This document shows positions 45,146 through 54,817 of a DNA stretch of 64,000 nucleotides, piece after piece. Position 1 is the stretch's first letter. Each line of letters starts with the position of its first letter. Source of the stretch: Kalaharituber pfeilii (lineage: Eukaryota > Ascomycota > Pezizomycetes > Pezizales > Pezizaceae); NCBI GenBank assembly GCA_015179045.1, contig WHUZ01000022.1:124001-188000 (forward strand). The letters run 5' to 3'. The notes under the pieces were generated by a model, which saw only the letters and a program-made list of their open reading frames with translations, was not told the DNA's origin and did not search any database. The translations under genes were made by a program, and so were the position numbers.

Positions 45146-45693
45146 CTTTCTTGAACTCAAACCAGGATAAAGCATCTGCTAGTGTGATTTCCCCTGTGGG
45201 TATCCAATGAACAATCATCTCAATATCCTCCTTTGCACTTAGAAGAGTAATTTTCCGAAGAGGGTCCATTGTGGCCCCTTTCATTGTTTCCCTAGTGAGG
45301 CCATTTACCACTATGGTATTGTCATTGTAGATGTGCACGCGAGCACCATGCCATGTTTTTCCCCAACACTGGAGGGAGTGGAGGACTGCAGCCATCTTCT
45401 TGAAGTTTATATGCTTGTCTCGATACTTGCGAGGCACTCTCGTGGAAAAGGCGTTTTTCAGTGGAATAGTCATGAGGTCATATATTGAGTCTCCCTCTTT
45501 TGGTAGGTAATACCTCCCAATTCCTTTACGTCCTAAAGCGTCAGTCCAAAGAGCGAATTCTTGCTGACTGGCGTGAATAATTGACACCCCGTCCCAGGAT
45601 GGGAGGAAATTTAGCCACTAGTGCAGATCTGCTCGCATGTCAGCGGTGATATGGCATCTTCGATTAAGTGTAGAGTAAGATGAAAGCGCACTA
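45146..45693 (-). pseudogene. RNase H domain of the DIRS-like element
   Basis: Minus-strand frame with ALWTDALGRKGIGRYYLP (first Asp), MAAVLHSLQCWGKTW, VHIYNDNTIVVNGLTR (Asp) and LADALSWFEFKKV (final Asp): the RNase H layout of DIRS/Ty3-type polymerases. It degrades the RNA strand of the hybrid during reverse transcription. Cut from the RT upstream by the foldback MITE and from the recombinase downstream by a TA element. Confidence 0.75.
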
Positions 45694-45695
45694 TA

Positions 45696-46602
45696 CTGTG
45701 GTTCACCACTTTCCCGGACACCCCACTTTCCCGGACACCCCACTTTCCCGGACACCCCACTTTCCCGGACACCCCACTTTCCCGGACACATTTACCACCA
45801 AAACTGCGCAACTTTCGCACTCAATATCTCAACAACCACAACAGCATTTGTGAATGCACTTTGTGTAGCTATTAGACAAAGTATAATTCTTGCTATCTAG
45901 CACCTTTTCTTCATCAAAAATTGGGGGTGCAAAGGGATTATGACTTGTCGCATTTACGTTGGAAGGCTTGGCATTTATTTGTATGGGATCTCCATACAAA
46001 ATGTTCATCAGACCCGAATGTAGTCCTACTCTTCAACGCTAATTACAATAGCTATGATAGTATATGTCAAGAATCATCTGAAGAGGTATAGTAAGGTGCT
46101 GCATTTAGTTTACTTTCATTTGTTGAATTGCAGAGTTGGTGTACAACTATCTACTTTTGGGCGTTGTTCTCATACAAATGGTTTCTATGGGAAATATGAA
46201 TATTGTGAATAATTTCACAACCACTACAGTTATTACCTAACTACGTTGTTCATAGTTTCCGACTGAGTGATGCTATTGAATGTGAGTGTCTGAGTTTTTT
46301 TCATGAATTGATTGCAGGTGTAGCATGCAGAATTCGGGGGGGGTGACATTTGTATGGAGATCCCATACAAATAAATGCCAAGCCTTCCAACAAAAATGCG
46401 ACAAGCCATAATCCCTTTGCAACCACAATTTTTGATGAAGAAAAAGTGCTAGATAGCAAGAATTACACTGTGTGTAATAGCTACACAAAGTGCATTCACA
46501 AATGCTGTTGTGGTTGTTGAGATATTGAGTGCGAAAGTTGCGCAGTTTTGGTGGTAAATGTGTCCGGGAAAGTGGGGTGTCCGGGAAAGTGGTGAACCAC
46601 AG
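45696..46602. mobile_element. Foldback MITE with 17-bp repeats at its ends
   Basis: The ends CTGTGGTTCACCAC and GTGGTGAACCACAG are flanked by TA (45694-45695, 46603-46604). Next to each end lie 17-bp units CCCACTTTCCCGGACAC, five on the left and two on the right. Inverted arms of about 330 bp enclose a centre of about 250 bp. No ORF. Related to 13619-14395. Confidence 0.8.
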
Positions 46603-46604
46603 TA

Positions 46605-47600
46605 TAGGCATCTCAGGAAGGTACGGCCCATAGGTACCACTTTTGCCGTGAACCATAGAAAACCCGTTAATGATTGAAGTTCAAGTAGGGTTAGTGACCA
46701 GCGTTTGAGGTAGAGCCTCAGGAGTAGGAGTGCCTTTGCGAGCTTATCTGATGGCAGGCGTGCCTGCATGGGATTCGTGTCTATTAGAATTCCTAGGAAT
46801 TCGGCTACTGTCGACTGTAGGCTTTTGGACTCCTTGATTTCGAATCCGAGATCCCGGCAGATTTGTGCGAAATCTTGCTCATACTGACTTGCATCCGCAT
46901 GTGGATCTAGCACCTTTAAGAAGTCGTCTAGGTATTGGAGTATGTCCTCCCAGCCTTTCTCGTTTTCCAGGATCCATCGTAGCCCTTTTGCGAATAGATC
47001 AAAAATGAAGGGCGAGGTCTGGAGGCCGAATGGTAGGTACTTATCATACCACCAGCTTCCTTCCCAGGAGAAGCCTAGTAGCCACCAGTCCTCAGGGGAC
47101 ACTGGGATGTGGTGGAATGCATTGGCTAAATCTCGTTTTACCAGAATGGCTCCTTTCCCTTTTTTTGCCACTGCCGTAAGTGCTTCGTCAAACTTGACAT
47201 ATACGAGGGTGCCCCACGAGGGTGGTATGTGGTCGTTGACTGAGTTGCCATGTGGGTGTGATAGGTGGTGTATTCTCCGCCAGCCTCCATCAGCTTTTGG
47301 GACAAGGCCTAGGGGGGAGGAGATAAAATTTTCTGGTAGTACTGCGACCTGGCCAACCCGTCCATGGGAAATCTGCTCTTGGAGGTCTTTCGTGAGGACT
47401 TGTGGGGGGTCGTTTGCGGATGGGAGGTTTTTGCTTAAGATCTGCTGGGCTGGCCCGGTGTAGCCTATCTTGGCCCCATATTGGATTATTCTTATGAGTA
47501 TATTAACATAATAGCGGTCTGGGTGGTTCTTTAGCCAGCAGGCCCAACCTTCGGCCTGAAGCGGGCCTGGGTCAATTTCTGCGGGTCCCGGGATGGTCAC
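46605..47600 (-). pseudogene. Reverse transcriptase domain of the DIRS-like element
   Basis: The minus-strand frame opens at 47600 (MTIPGPAEIDPG). RT motifs follow in order: SPLGLVPKADGGWRRIHHLS, LVKRDLANAFHHIPVSP (first catalytic Asp), LPFGLQTSPFIFDLFAKGL and the YLDDFLK box (YxDD), then thumb/connection sequence up to VPMGRTFLRCLY. There the foldback MITE interrupts it. The open frame runs on into the MITE for about 50 residues; these are not part of the enzyme. The domain itself has no stop. Confidence 0.8.
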
Positions 47601-47697
47601 TGCGGGACGTCACGTGATATGGAAAATATATGGAGGATTCAGAGCTAGGATAATCATTTGATTCAATTACTACCCCTAGTGATCCTCCCTCTAATTG

Positions 47698-47809
47698 CTA
47701 CCTCGAGACTTGGATGCGATCCGCAAAAGATGTTGCATTTGCCCCCGTAGCCGGTGCATTGGCACCTTGTTGGCAATTTGGGTGGGGTTTGGTGCACGAA
47801 ATACAGATG
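47698..47809 (-). pseudogene. DIRS gag, last piece
   Basis: Minus-strand HICISCTKPHPNC completes the CCCH-type finger begun in 51646-51802, and the frame stops at 47698. The gypsy-type element inserted within the finger. The 4-bp duplication (GTGC on the plus strand) rejoins CRYA to H in frame. Confidence 0.75.
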
Positions 47810-47814
47810 TGTGC

Positions 47815-48034
47815 TGTGGTGACGGCGAAGCTTGGCATGGAAGGCACGTGGAGATAAGGGCAGCACGTGAGGCGATATCATATATATAGATTTCCTGTAC
47901 TCTAGCACATACAATCAACAACCTTCTTCTCTTCTTTTCGCACTCGCACTCGCATTTAGTCGTACGTTCGTTCCGCCAGTTCTCACCGCTCCGGTCCATC
48001 GCAAGGCAGTAGTTGATACTATCTGTCTATCTTA
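47815..48034 (+). repeat. Left LTR (220 bp)
   Basis: Matches the right LTR except for a gap of about 130 bp in the middle. The gap is bounded in the right LTR by two copies of TAGATTTCCTGTACTCTAGC, so the short form probably arose by deletion between direct repeats. Confidence 0.8.
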
Positions 48035-48430
48035 CATTGGTCCCTTCGACCGGAGAGCTGTGGCTGAAGAACGAAAGTACGATAACTCGCATCTTGGGCA
48101 TCTTTGAGCATCTTTGGGCATCTGGGCTAGCATAAACTCGCACAACCCACGCTCTGGCACATTCGCACGCTTCGCACAGGTCGTACTCTCGCATACTCCA
48201 TCACTTGCACGCCTCGCACGCCTCGCACACATCACACGCCTCGCACACATCGCACGCCTCGCACACATCGCACACATCGCACATATCTATATCTCATACT
48301 CGCACCACGGAAGGTCAACTCAACGCTCAGGAAAGTGGGAATAGCTGGAGACCCTGAAGAACGCCACCGAGATAGTGTCAGAGGAAAAAATTTTCCAAAG
48401 CAACAAGGGTCATTCGGTATCGTAACAAGA

Positions 48431-50713
48431 ATGGAGTCAAGAATTGCCAAGCACGTAGCGAAGCACGTGGCGAAGTATCTGAATGGACAGCTGGATAGTC
48501 TAGGGATTTTAGTTGGGGTCGCTATCATTAGCCATTTCGCCACCTTTCCAAACCTGGCAGTACTTATCATCGTTCTTGGCATATTGGAACTGAACCGCAC
48601 GGCAAGCGGAAATGATGAGGATAGCTCTTTTGGTCCTAGGTATGGTAGCCTTTCTGGAGATAAATTGGAGCTCAGAGGGCACGCACCGTCAACATCAACA
48701 CCGCGCACTTCATCCGCACCGCAAGCACACCTCGCTCTTCCTTCATTCCTCGCACATTCCTCTTCTTCTTTCTCGCCCTCACCGTACCTTCGCACCTTCT
48801 CGTCTTCCTCGCACCTTCGCACCTCCACGCCCTCGCATCCTCGCATCGCACCGCACCTTCATACCGCACCGCACCTTCATACCGCACCGCACCTTCGTAC
48901 CGCACCACACCCTCGCACTACCTCGCATTTTCACTCACCGTACTCTCGCACTGGTCACCCTCGTCTTCGCTCGAAACGATACTTAGCACCCGCATCCAGC
49001 AAGAGAAAGGACCGCTTATCAGTAATCGATCATTGGACTCAGCAACTTCGTTTATCTATCCAGGCACTTGAGAAGGCAATAACAACAATGGCTAAGAGTG
49101 CTTCCGTTCCGCAAGGGACAATTCAGACAGCTCAACCCACTGTTACTCACGCACCTGCAACCTATTTCTTCCCACTTCCACACCAGCCTGGTGCCCCACG
49201 CTTCGATGGCAACAACGCAACGGACTTTCTAACGACCTGGGAGGATCTGACTGTTGATTGGACTGACGAATACCGCATAAAGAAGCTTCCGCTATACTGT
49301 GAAAAGGTTGTTAGCAAGTATATCAAAACCATGGTTCACTTCAAGCAGATTACCACTTGGAGCGAGTTCAAGGATGAGTTCCTTGAGGAGTTTAAGGACG
49401 ACGATACAGAGCAGCGCAAGTACACTGAAGCGTACCTTCAATCAATCGCTCGCACAATGCGTAACACCTTGGACCCAACGCCTTCACAATTCCGAGCTTT
49501 TATCTTCGATTTCGCAGAGAGGGCAGATCAGCTGGTTTCGAAAGGGATTATCAATGAGCATACCCGAGTGTTTCTCTTCTTGCAGGCATTTTCTGATAAG
49601 CTAGGCGATAAGTTATGCAAGAAGTGTGAAATTGATATAGAGGATACAGCCACAACGAAGCAGGTTTGGGCGACATTGAAAAAGGAGGCACTAGGGTTAT
49701 GCACCAAAGACGACTCACAGATGAAGAAGTTGTGGAAGGTTACACGCCTGGCCGGGAATGAAGCTCAAAACGGTTCCAGAATATATATTCCGCCGCCGCC
49801 GCCGCAACCGCAACCGCCTTCGCAGTCCGAAACTAGCAAGCCACCTTCCGGGATCATGGGTAAGGATAAGGACGTCGACGAAATCTCGAAAATGATGAAG
49901 GAGCTTAAGCTCTATCAAGCAGAAGCACAGCGGCAAATCGAAGAGCAAATCGCACAGATAAAGGCCCTACAGCCCACTGCTAAGACGTATTATTCGACCA
50001 CACAATATGGAAATCGTGATTATCCGCCTACAGCAAATAGAGTTAATATCCGGGGGTGCTATTGGGATGGGGGCATGCATGGGAAAGATTCTTGTGAAGA
50101 GTTAAAGAAGGCTCTAGCGCGAGGGGATGTTCATCAGCGAGGGCCAGTTCTATACCTTGGGCAAGAGGGGGTAGGTGACTCGATCCGGGTTCCAGTGCCC
50201 ACTGAAAAAGATGGAAAAATCGAATGGCAACGAGAATGGGTCGCGGCGCAACTCCGAAAGAAAGAATCCGAGATGTTCAAGGCTAGTTGTATTACCGTCG
50301 AGGAAGACGACTCTGTGGGAATGATTAATGGAAAGCCAATTGCATATGTCGCAACAGGGGGAGACTTGAAGACGGCTGTGGAGAATTTGAGAAAGAGCCG
50401 GATGGACAATAAGCGGTTTTTCGATGCCAAACGCAGGGAGAGAGCGCAGGAGCTGCAAATCGGGGACCTGGTTCTCGTGTACAATAGCCAGCTTGACAAG
50501 CAGTGGTCCAGAAAGCTTGACAATAGGTGGATGGGGCCCTACATCATCAGGTCAATAAAGCGTGACAGGAGGACCTACCTTCTCGCAGAGCTAGATGGCA
50601 CGCCCATGGATTCCGTGATCTCCGGGGACCGAATCAAGAAGTTCTTTCCGCGCAGGGGGGTGGACAAGGCCGAAAATGATGACTCTGAGGCGTCGGATGC
50701 AGAGGGGGACTGA
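48431..50713 (+). CDS. Gag fused to integrase C-terminal GPY/F module, 760 aa
   Basis: Uninterrupted frame from ATG 48431; the frame is also open upstream, without an ATG. Residues about 80-190 are a basic, His/Pro/Ser-rich stretch encoded by GCACC-rich repeats. About 245-420 is a Ty3/gypsy Gag capsid-like region (PRFDGNNATDFLTTWEDLTV, WSEFKDEFLEEFKDDDTEQR). A coiled segment with KMMKELKLYQAEAQRQIEEQ follows, then a degenerate zinc knuckle (CYWDGGMHGKDSCEEL) near 540. After about residue 650 the sequence switches to the end of a gypsy integrase: RFFDAKRRERAQELQIGDLV and NRWMGPYIIRSIKRDRRTYL (GPY/F module), then an acidic tail. All pol enzymes between are missing, yet the frame is kept over 2.3 kb. 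It may package or target RNA for a related full element; that is inference. Confidence 0.8.
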   Translation: MESRIAKHVAKHVAKYLNGQLDSLGILVGVAIISHFATFPNLAVLIIVLGILELNRTASGNDEDSSFGPRYGSLSGDKLELRGHAPSTSTPRTSSAPQAHLALPSFLAHSSSSFSPSPYLRTFSSSSHLRTSTPSHPRIAPHLHTAPHLHTAPHLRTAPHPRTTSHFHSPYSRTGHPRLRSKRYLAPASSKRKDRLSVIDHWTQQLRLSIQALEKAITTMAKSASVPQGTIQTAQPTVTHAPATYFFPLPHQPGAPRFDGNNATDFLTTWEDLTVDWTDEYRIKKLPLYCEKVVSKYIKTMVHFKQITTWSEFKDEFLEEFKDDDTEQRKYTEAYLQSIARTMRNTLDPTPSQFRAFIFDFAERADQLVSKGIINEHTRVFLFLQAFSDKLGDKLCKKCEIDIEDTATTKQVWATLKKEALGLCTKDDSQMKKLWKVTRLAGNEAQNGSRIYIPPPPPQPQPPSQSETSKPPSGIMGKDKDVDEISKMMKELKLYQAEAQRQIEEQIAQIKALQPTAKTYYSTTQYGNRDYPPTANRVNIRGCYWDGGMHGKDSCEELKKALARGDVHQRGPVLYLGQEGVGDSIRVPVPTEKDGKIEWQREWVAAQLRKKESEMFKASCITVEEDDSVGMINGKPIAYVATGGDLKTAVENLRKSRMDNKRFFDAKRRERAQELQIGDLVLVYNSQLDKQWSRKLDNRWMGPYIIRSIKRDRRTYLLAELDGTPMDSVISGDRIKKFFPRRGVDKAENDDSEASDAEGD

Positions 50714-51280
50714 AGAGCAAGAGGGGGGGGGGTCGTGAAGTCGTGATGTTGAGATGTTGAGGTATACGCAAGTTTGTAGGTATAGATTTCGTTTGCATTG
50801 CACATTCGCTTAGTTTCGCTTGAATTCGTTTGCTCGTTTGCTTGCTTGATTGATAATCTGCCTCTTTTCTTTGTCGCGAGGGGTCCGCTTTTTTTTCAAG
50901 GGGGGTGGAAAATGATGTTGAAATCCGCGGATTTGGTCTATTTCCTTGCATTTCGCACTTCTGTTAATCTCCTGTCAGTTTCTTGTGTTTTTGGAAGTTA
51001 TTGTGGGAGGATCATTTTATCCGGTCATTTTGACGTCATTCAAAGGGGTAGCGACGAGGTCTTTTTGCTCTTCTTTTGCTGTTCCTGATTTTTGCTGTTT
51101 TTGTCTATTTGCTTCTTCTTTTTCGCTTTTTCTGCTATATCGCTGTGATGTCTGAGGTCTCGCTGTGGTTTGCCTTGTCTTTAGTCGTTGAGGTTGAGGT
51201 TGAGGCTGTGGTTGGTTGAGGTTGAAAGGAAGGAAAGGTTAAGGTCGCGATGGGGCCGCTCTATGGGGAGGGGGGTCGGA

Positions 51281-51641
51281 TGTGGTGACGGCGAAGCGTG
51301 GCATGGAAGGCACGTGGAGATAAGGGCAGCACGTGAGGCGATATCTAATAAGTATAAAATTTTTCCTCTTCTTGGCGTGACACTGGAAGTTTTCCGACTG
51401 GATAAGAAAGTGAAGCCTGGAGTTCATCCGATTTGATAATTCGTATATAGATTTCCTGTACTCTAGCATAACTATTTTTTTGGGTTACATATAGATTTCC
51501 TGTACTCTAGCACATACAATCAACAACCTTCTTCTCTTCTTTTCGCACTCGCACTCGCATTTAGTCGTACGTTCGTTCCGCCAGTTCTCACCGCTCCGGT
51601 CCATCGCAAGGCAGTAGTTGATACTATCTGTCTATCTTACA
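51281..51641 (+). repeat. Right LTR (361 bp)
   Basis: Same ends as the left LTR. Carries the additional segment of about 130 bp with the duplicated TAGATTTCCTGTACTCTAGC motif. Confidence 0.8.
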
Positions 51642-51645
51642 GTGC

Positions 51646-51802
51646 GTATCGGCAGTTTGGGCTTCTGCATGTGCCCTGATTGAAGCAGAAGCATGGGGTG
51701 GGGCTTGGGCCCTGTGATGGTGCTGCGGTGCTCCCCATGATTTCTGGCGTTTTGCGTCGCTTGCCGGTAGGTGCTCTGTCGACATTCGTGGTAGGCGTCT
51801 CA
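51646..51802 (-). pseudogene. DIRS gag, zinc-finger piece
   Basis: Minus-strand frame reads through SVNETPTTNVDRAPTGKRRK to the Cys-rich CFCFNQGTCRSPNCRYA, the first part of a CCCH-type finger used by DIRS Gag to bind RNA. It is flanked by the foldback element on one side and the gypsy-type element on the other. Confidence 0.7.
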
Positions 51803-51810
51803 TTAACAGA

Positions 51811-53006
51811 CAATGAATCCAACAGGCCAGGCCAGGCCAGGCCAACCGGAGGCCTGGACTGGCCTGGACCGTGAAATTCTGGGCCTGGCCTGGCCTGAAC
51901 AATCAGGCCAGGCCGTGAGGGCCGGTCCAGGCCAATCAGGCCGGTTCAGGCCATTCAGGCCGGTTCAGGCCATTCAAGCCGGTTCAGGCCATTCAGGCCG
52001 GTCCAGGCCAATCAGGCCGGTTCAGGCCATTCAGGTCAGTCCAGGCCGACCAGGCCATTTACGTAAATTCAAGCGATTTTGGAATTTAACCCAGGTGAAT
52101 TACATTTTAATAATCCTGGATATTTCCACTATCAGTAATTGACAGTTGCGCATCAGGTATCATCATCGAAGAATTGGGCCCAGTCTGTTGTATTATCTGG
52201 AAGGTCCATCATTTCTAAATTATTTCTTAGTATATATTTTTGAATACAAAGTGTGATACATACTTGACAAGAGTCGTAGACCGCTGCTGTTTGAAATTCT
52301 AGAAATACGGGACATTCTACTCATCTAAATACTCAAACAATCTGGTAAATTCTGGCCTCAATTCACCTGGATAGCTGTGGAGTGATTCGTTTAATTGGCC
52401 TGAACCGGCCTGAATGGCCTGATTCATGTGGATCAGGCCGGTCCAGGCCGGTCCAGGCCCGTCCAGGCGGTTTCAGTCCAATGCAGACGAGATTGTCACG
52501 GAGGACGGGATGAAACAAGAGGCCAAAGCAAGGAGAGCGGCCGAAAGAAACAGACTGCATATGTCATATAGGCCACTACGCAGACTAGGCAATAGGGTCG
52601 CAACGCTAGCTGGCATCCTTGGAGGCAAGGGCCTCCGGCGCTGGAAATTCAAGGTCGGCACAGCTGACAGCCCGGAATGCCGGTGGTGCGGCGAGGCTGA
52701 AGAAACGACCCTTCACATATTGTCTCAATGTAGAGTCTGGAAGCAGAGATGCCCAAGGGGTGAGGATGGATTGTGCAGACCCTTGGGTGACCAAGATGAA
52801 GGGGAGGGCCTTCGAGGAGTGATAGGAATTTTGGAATGGGCGAGGGGTTAGCCCCAGGGGATTTACTTCTATTGTTCCGTACTTGTACTTTGTTTTGATG
52901 TAGCTAGACCTCGCCATAGCCCATAGGGCGGCACGCGAGTATTGATATAAAAAAAAAAAAAAAAAAAAAAAAGTCCAATGCAGATCACGGCCTGTTGGAT
53001 TCATTG
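51811..53006. mobile_element. hAT-like foldback element, copy B (complete)
   Basis: The termini CAATGAATCCAACAGGCC and GGCCTGTTGGATTCATTG are perfect inverted repeats. An exact 8-bp duplication TTAACAGA lies at 51803-51810 and 53007-53014. The length of the duplication and the CA... ends fit hAT. The arms are GGCC-rich tandem arrays in opposite orientation around an AT-rich core of about 330 bp shared with copy A. It is interrupted near its right end by a truncated LINE. No transposase. Confidence 0.85.
52488..52971 (+). mobile_element. 5'-truncated family-A LINE inside copy B
   Basis: 13-bp duplication AGTCCAATGCAGA at 52475-52487 and 52972-52984. The open frame to 52851 encodes the end of ORF2: a short region after RNase H (EAKARRAAERNRLHMSYRPL) and the Cys/His knuckle CRWCGEAEETTLHILSQC typical of Tad-type LINEs. 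An untranslated region of about 60 bp and the C-G type hairpin tail with poly(A) follow. This copy ties the micro-retroposon tail to a LINE body. Confidence 0.9.
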
Positions 53007-53014
53007 TTAACAGA

Positions 53015-53253
53015 TGTTGCAGTGTGGGATCCTGTTCCCGCTAGCCTTGAGGGTCATAGACGTCGAGGAGGATCCTTTTTTGGTGAAACGCCACGTGGAA
53101 AACCCGGATGCTTTCCCATGTGTGCAGATGGTAGAGGTCGTATAAGTGGTGCCTATAGAAGGCTAGAGCTGCGCTCAGGCGGAGCTTGACGCCCTGCGGG
53201 GCGAATTGGACCAGGGCCTGGCAATATACCTCGAAAGGCTGCATGATTGTGTG
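53015..53253 (-). pseudogene. DIRS gag, middle piece
   Basis: Minus-strand frame TIMQPFEVYCQALVQFAPQG, then LRLSAALAFYRHHLYDLYHL and RVFHVAFHQKRI: a helical capsid-like part of DIRS/Ngaro-type Gag. An in-frame TAG after DVYDPQG shows decay. Both ends are defined by neighbouring insertions. Confidence 0.65.
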
Positions 53254-53961
53254 CAGTGTTCCCAACCGGCCAGGCCGGTCCAGGCCGCCCAGGCCGTCCA
53301 GGCCATTCAGGCCGTTCAAGCAATTTCAGGGGCAGGAGGGCTGGTTACGAGGCTATTTCAGGGGCCACCTTCAGGTTACTTTGGACACGGATTTAATATG
53401 AACCTTTCGATATTTTCGGATAACTATCTAGACTTTTTTTTTATTGAGCAGCGCTTTTCGCAGGTATTCAGGTAAGTAATTTTTTTTTGTATCGCTTGAC
53501 TATATACTAATTTCTTATTAGTATTGCAGGGAGACAGACATTCTAACCACCGGTACTGGCGATGATGATTCCTTTAGTATTCTCCTATTCTTCACTCTCC
53601 ATAGTGCAGTTCAAGTTTTGACCTTGCATCAACGATTCCCTGCAGTCCAATCTGATGCCGATATCGAGTCTTCTGGAATTTGGGTTACGAAAATCTGGTG
53701 CGACAAAGTTGGATTTGACACTATGGTGAAGATGTGCATGGCTAATGGAAAGCGATACTGGCGGTGTAAAATCAGCAAGCAAAATCTTAAACATTAGAGA
53801 ATGAGGTATACGTAGAATTTAGAGTACATTCTGTATATAGCTAGCTACTGTATAACTTAACTTACACTGCAGCCTGAATGGCCTGGACCGGCGCGGGCGG
53901 ACCTCACGGCCGGCCAGGCCATACCCTTGGCCTGGCCTGGCCGGCCCGTTGGGAACACTGA
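53254..53961 (+). mobile_element. GGCC-array foldback element carrying a small gene
   Basis: Ends CAGTGTTCCCAACCGGCC and GGCCCGTTGGGAACACTG. The adjacent 8-mers ATTGTGTG and ACTGTGTG differ at one base and are consistent with a hAT-type 8-bp duplication. Short GGCC-rich arrays in opposite orientation lie at 53262-53325 and 53873-53945. Between them is a spliced ORF. Its termini differ from copies A and B, so it is a related but separate family. It interrupts DIRS gag. Confidence 0.75.
53398..53797 (+). CDS. Small spliced protein in the foldback element, 113 aa
   Basis: Exons 53398-53471 and 53530-53797 join in frame across an intron of 58 nt (GTAAGT, ACTAAT, TTGCAG), giving 113 codons plus stop. 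The C-terminal half reads IESSGIWVTKIWCDKVGFDT and ends CMANGKRYWRCKISKQN. The Trp/Cys pattern (WCDK, YWRCK) suggests the start of a BED- or FLYWCH-like zinc finger, as at the N-terminus of hAT transposases, but the second Cys and the His pair are missing. It may be a truncated transposase N-terminus that still binds DNA, or a chance remnant. The clean splice and lack of stops suggest recent coding constraint. Confidence 0.55.
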
Positions 53962-54525
53962 ACTGTGTGTGAATTGAGCAGTATTCCTCGATCTCCATAT
54001 CGCGGGTGGTTGTTGGGATTTCATATGGTCCCAATGTCAAGGTTTCCTGTTTCCGCTTCTTTGCCGCGGTAAGGGGGTAGAAGGAGGCATTGATCTTTAA
54101 GAGGTTCTCCGCCTTGAAACGGCCCTCCAGTATCTCCCGCCAGATAGCCGGGTCTACCGCTGGTATTCTGTGTGAAGGGGGAGGGTGCGGGGGTCATTAC
54201 CCTCATTCTGCGATACCTCCGAGGCTGGTATTATTGGTCCTGCTGGGGTTTCCCGTTGTGGCTGCGCAGCCAGGAGGCCCTGTAGCACCCGTTGTACGAT
54301 TCTATCCTCGTCTATAGCCGCGGAGGGTGCTGCGGCGGGTGCTGCGGCGGGTGCTGCGTTCTGGTTTGCTGGTGGGGTTTCTGGGACTTGTTCGTCAAAC
54401 AAACCCATTTGCCCAGCAGAATGCCCAGCGTGCATGGTGGATGTCGATATAGCGTTTGGTGTTTGTGAGCGAGCGGTTTGTGAGCGAGTTCTGCAGTTGC
54501 GACTGGTCATAAGGCACCGGGGCAT
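53962..54525 (-). pseudogene. DIRS gag, N-terminal piece
   Basis: Begins at ATG 54525 (MPRCLMTSRN). An Ala/Pro-rich segment follows, then DRIVQRVLQGLLAAQPQRET. After a frame change or small intron near 54200-54165 (GTAATG...CACAG) it continues as AIWREILEGRFKAENLLKIN and EIPTTTRDMEIEEYCSIHTQ, where the foldback element interrupts. Gag of DIRS elements forms the RNA-protein particle. The order of pieces matches the downstream gag fragments. Confidence 0.65.
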
Positions 54526-54817
54526 ATATGTGTAGAAAACAAAGGTATGGGGGGTGATTTCGCAACTTACGCGGCTTGGAGAGGGAGTACCAGCGTCTCC
54601 CTCTCCCCTTCTATATACTGAGCATCCCTTCGCTGCCTGCCCATGACTACCAGAAAGGGATCACCCAAACGGGAAACCAACTAGAGAGGGACTGTGCTGT
54701 GGCTTGGTGGCGCCCACTAGTGGCTTGCCCTCTCTTCTGTGGCGAGCCCATCATGTGGTCTCGAGGGTTCTGGTGGCTGCTCTCGAGCCTCCCATTAGCT
54801 TGCGGCTGGACCGCCAA
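54526..54817. other. DIRS leader region
   Basis: About 290 bp between the gag start and the TGTTGGGAAAGG block. Non-coding in both strands as far as I can see. Confidence 0.4.

Larger units (their letters stand above)
47815..51641 (+). mobile_element. Non-autonomous gypsy-type LTR retrotransposon
   Basis: LTRs begin TGTGGTGACGGCG and end CTATCTTACA. A 4-bp duplication GTGC lies at 47811-47814 and 51642-51645. A purine-rich tract (GGGGAGGGGGGTCGGA) precedes the right LTR, and TTGGTCCC follows the left LTR at the primer-site position. The interior holds a single ORF with Gag and the integrase C-terminus. Protease, RT, RNase H and the integrase core are absent. Confidence 0.85.

Noticed and set aside
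45721..45790. 17-bp direct repeats as a CRISPR-like array
   Set aside because: Units are directly adjacent without spacers and lie within the terminal repeat of a TA-flanked element.
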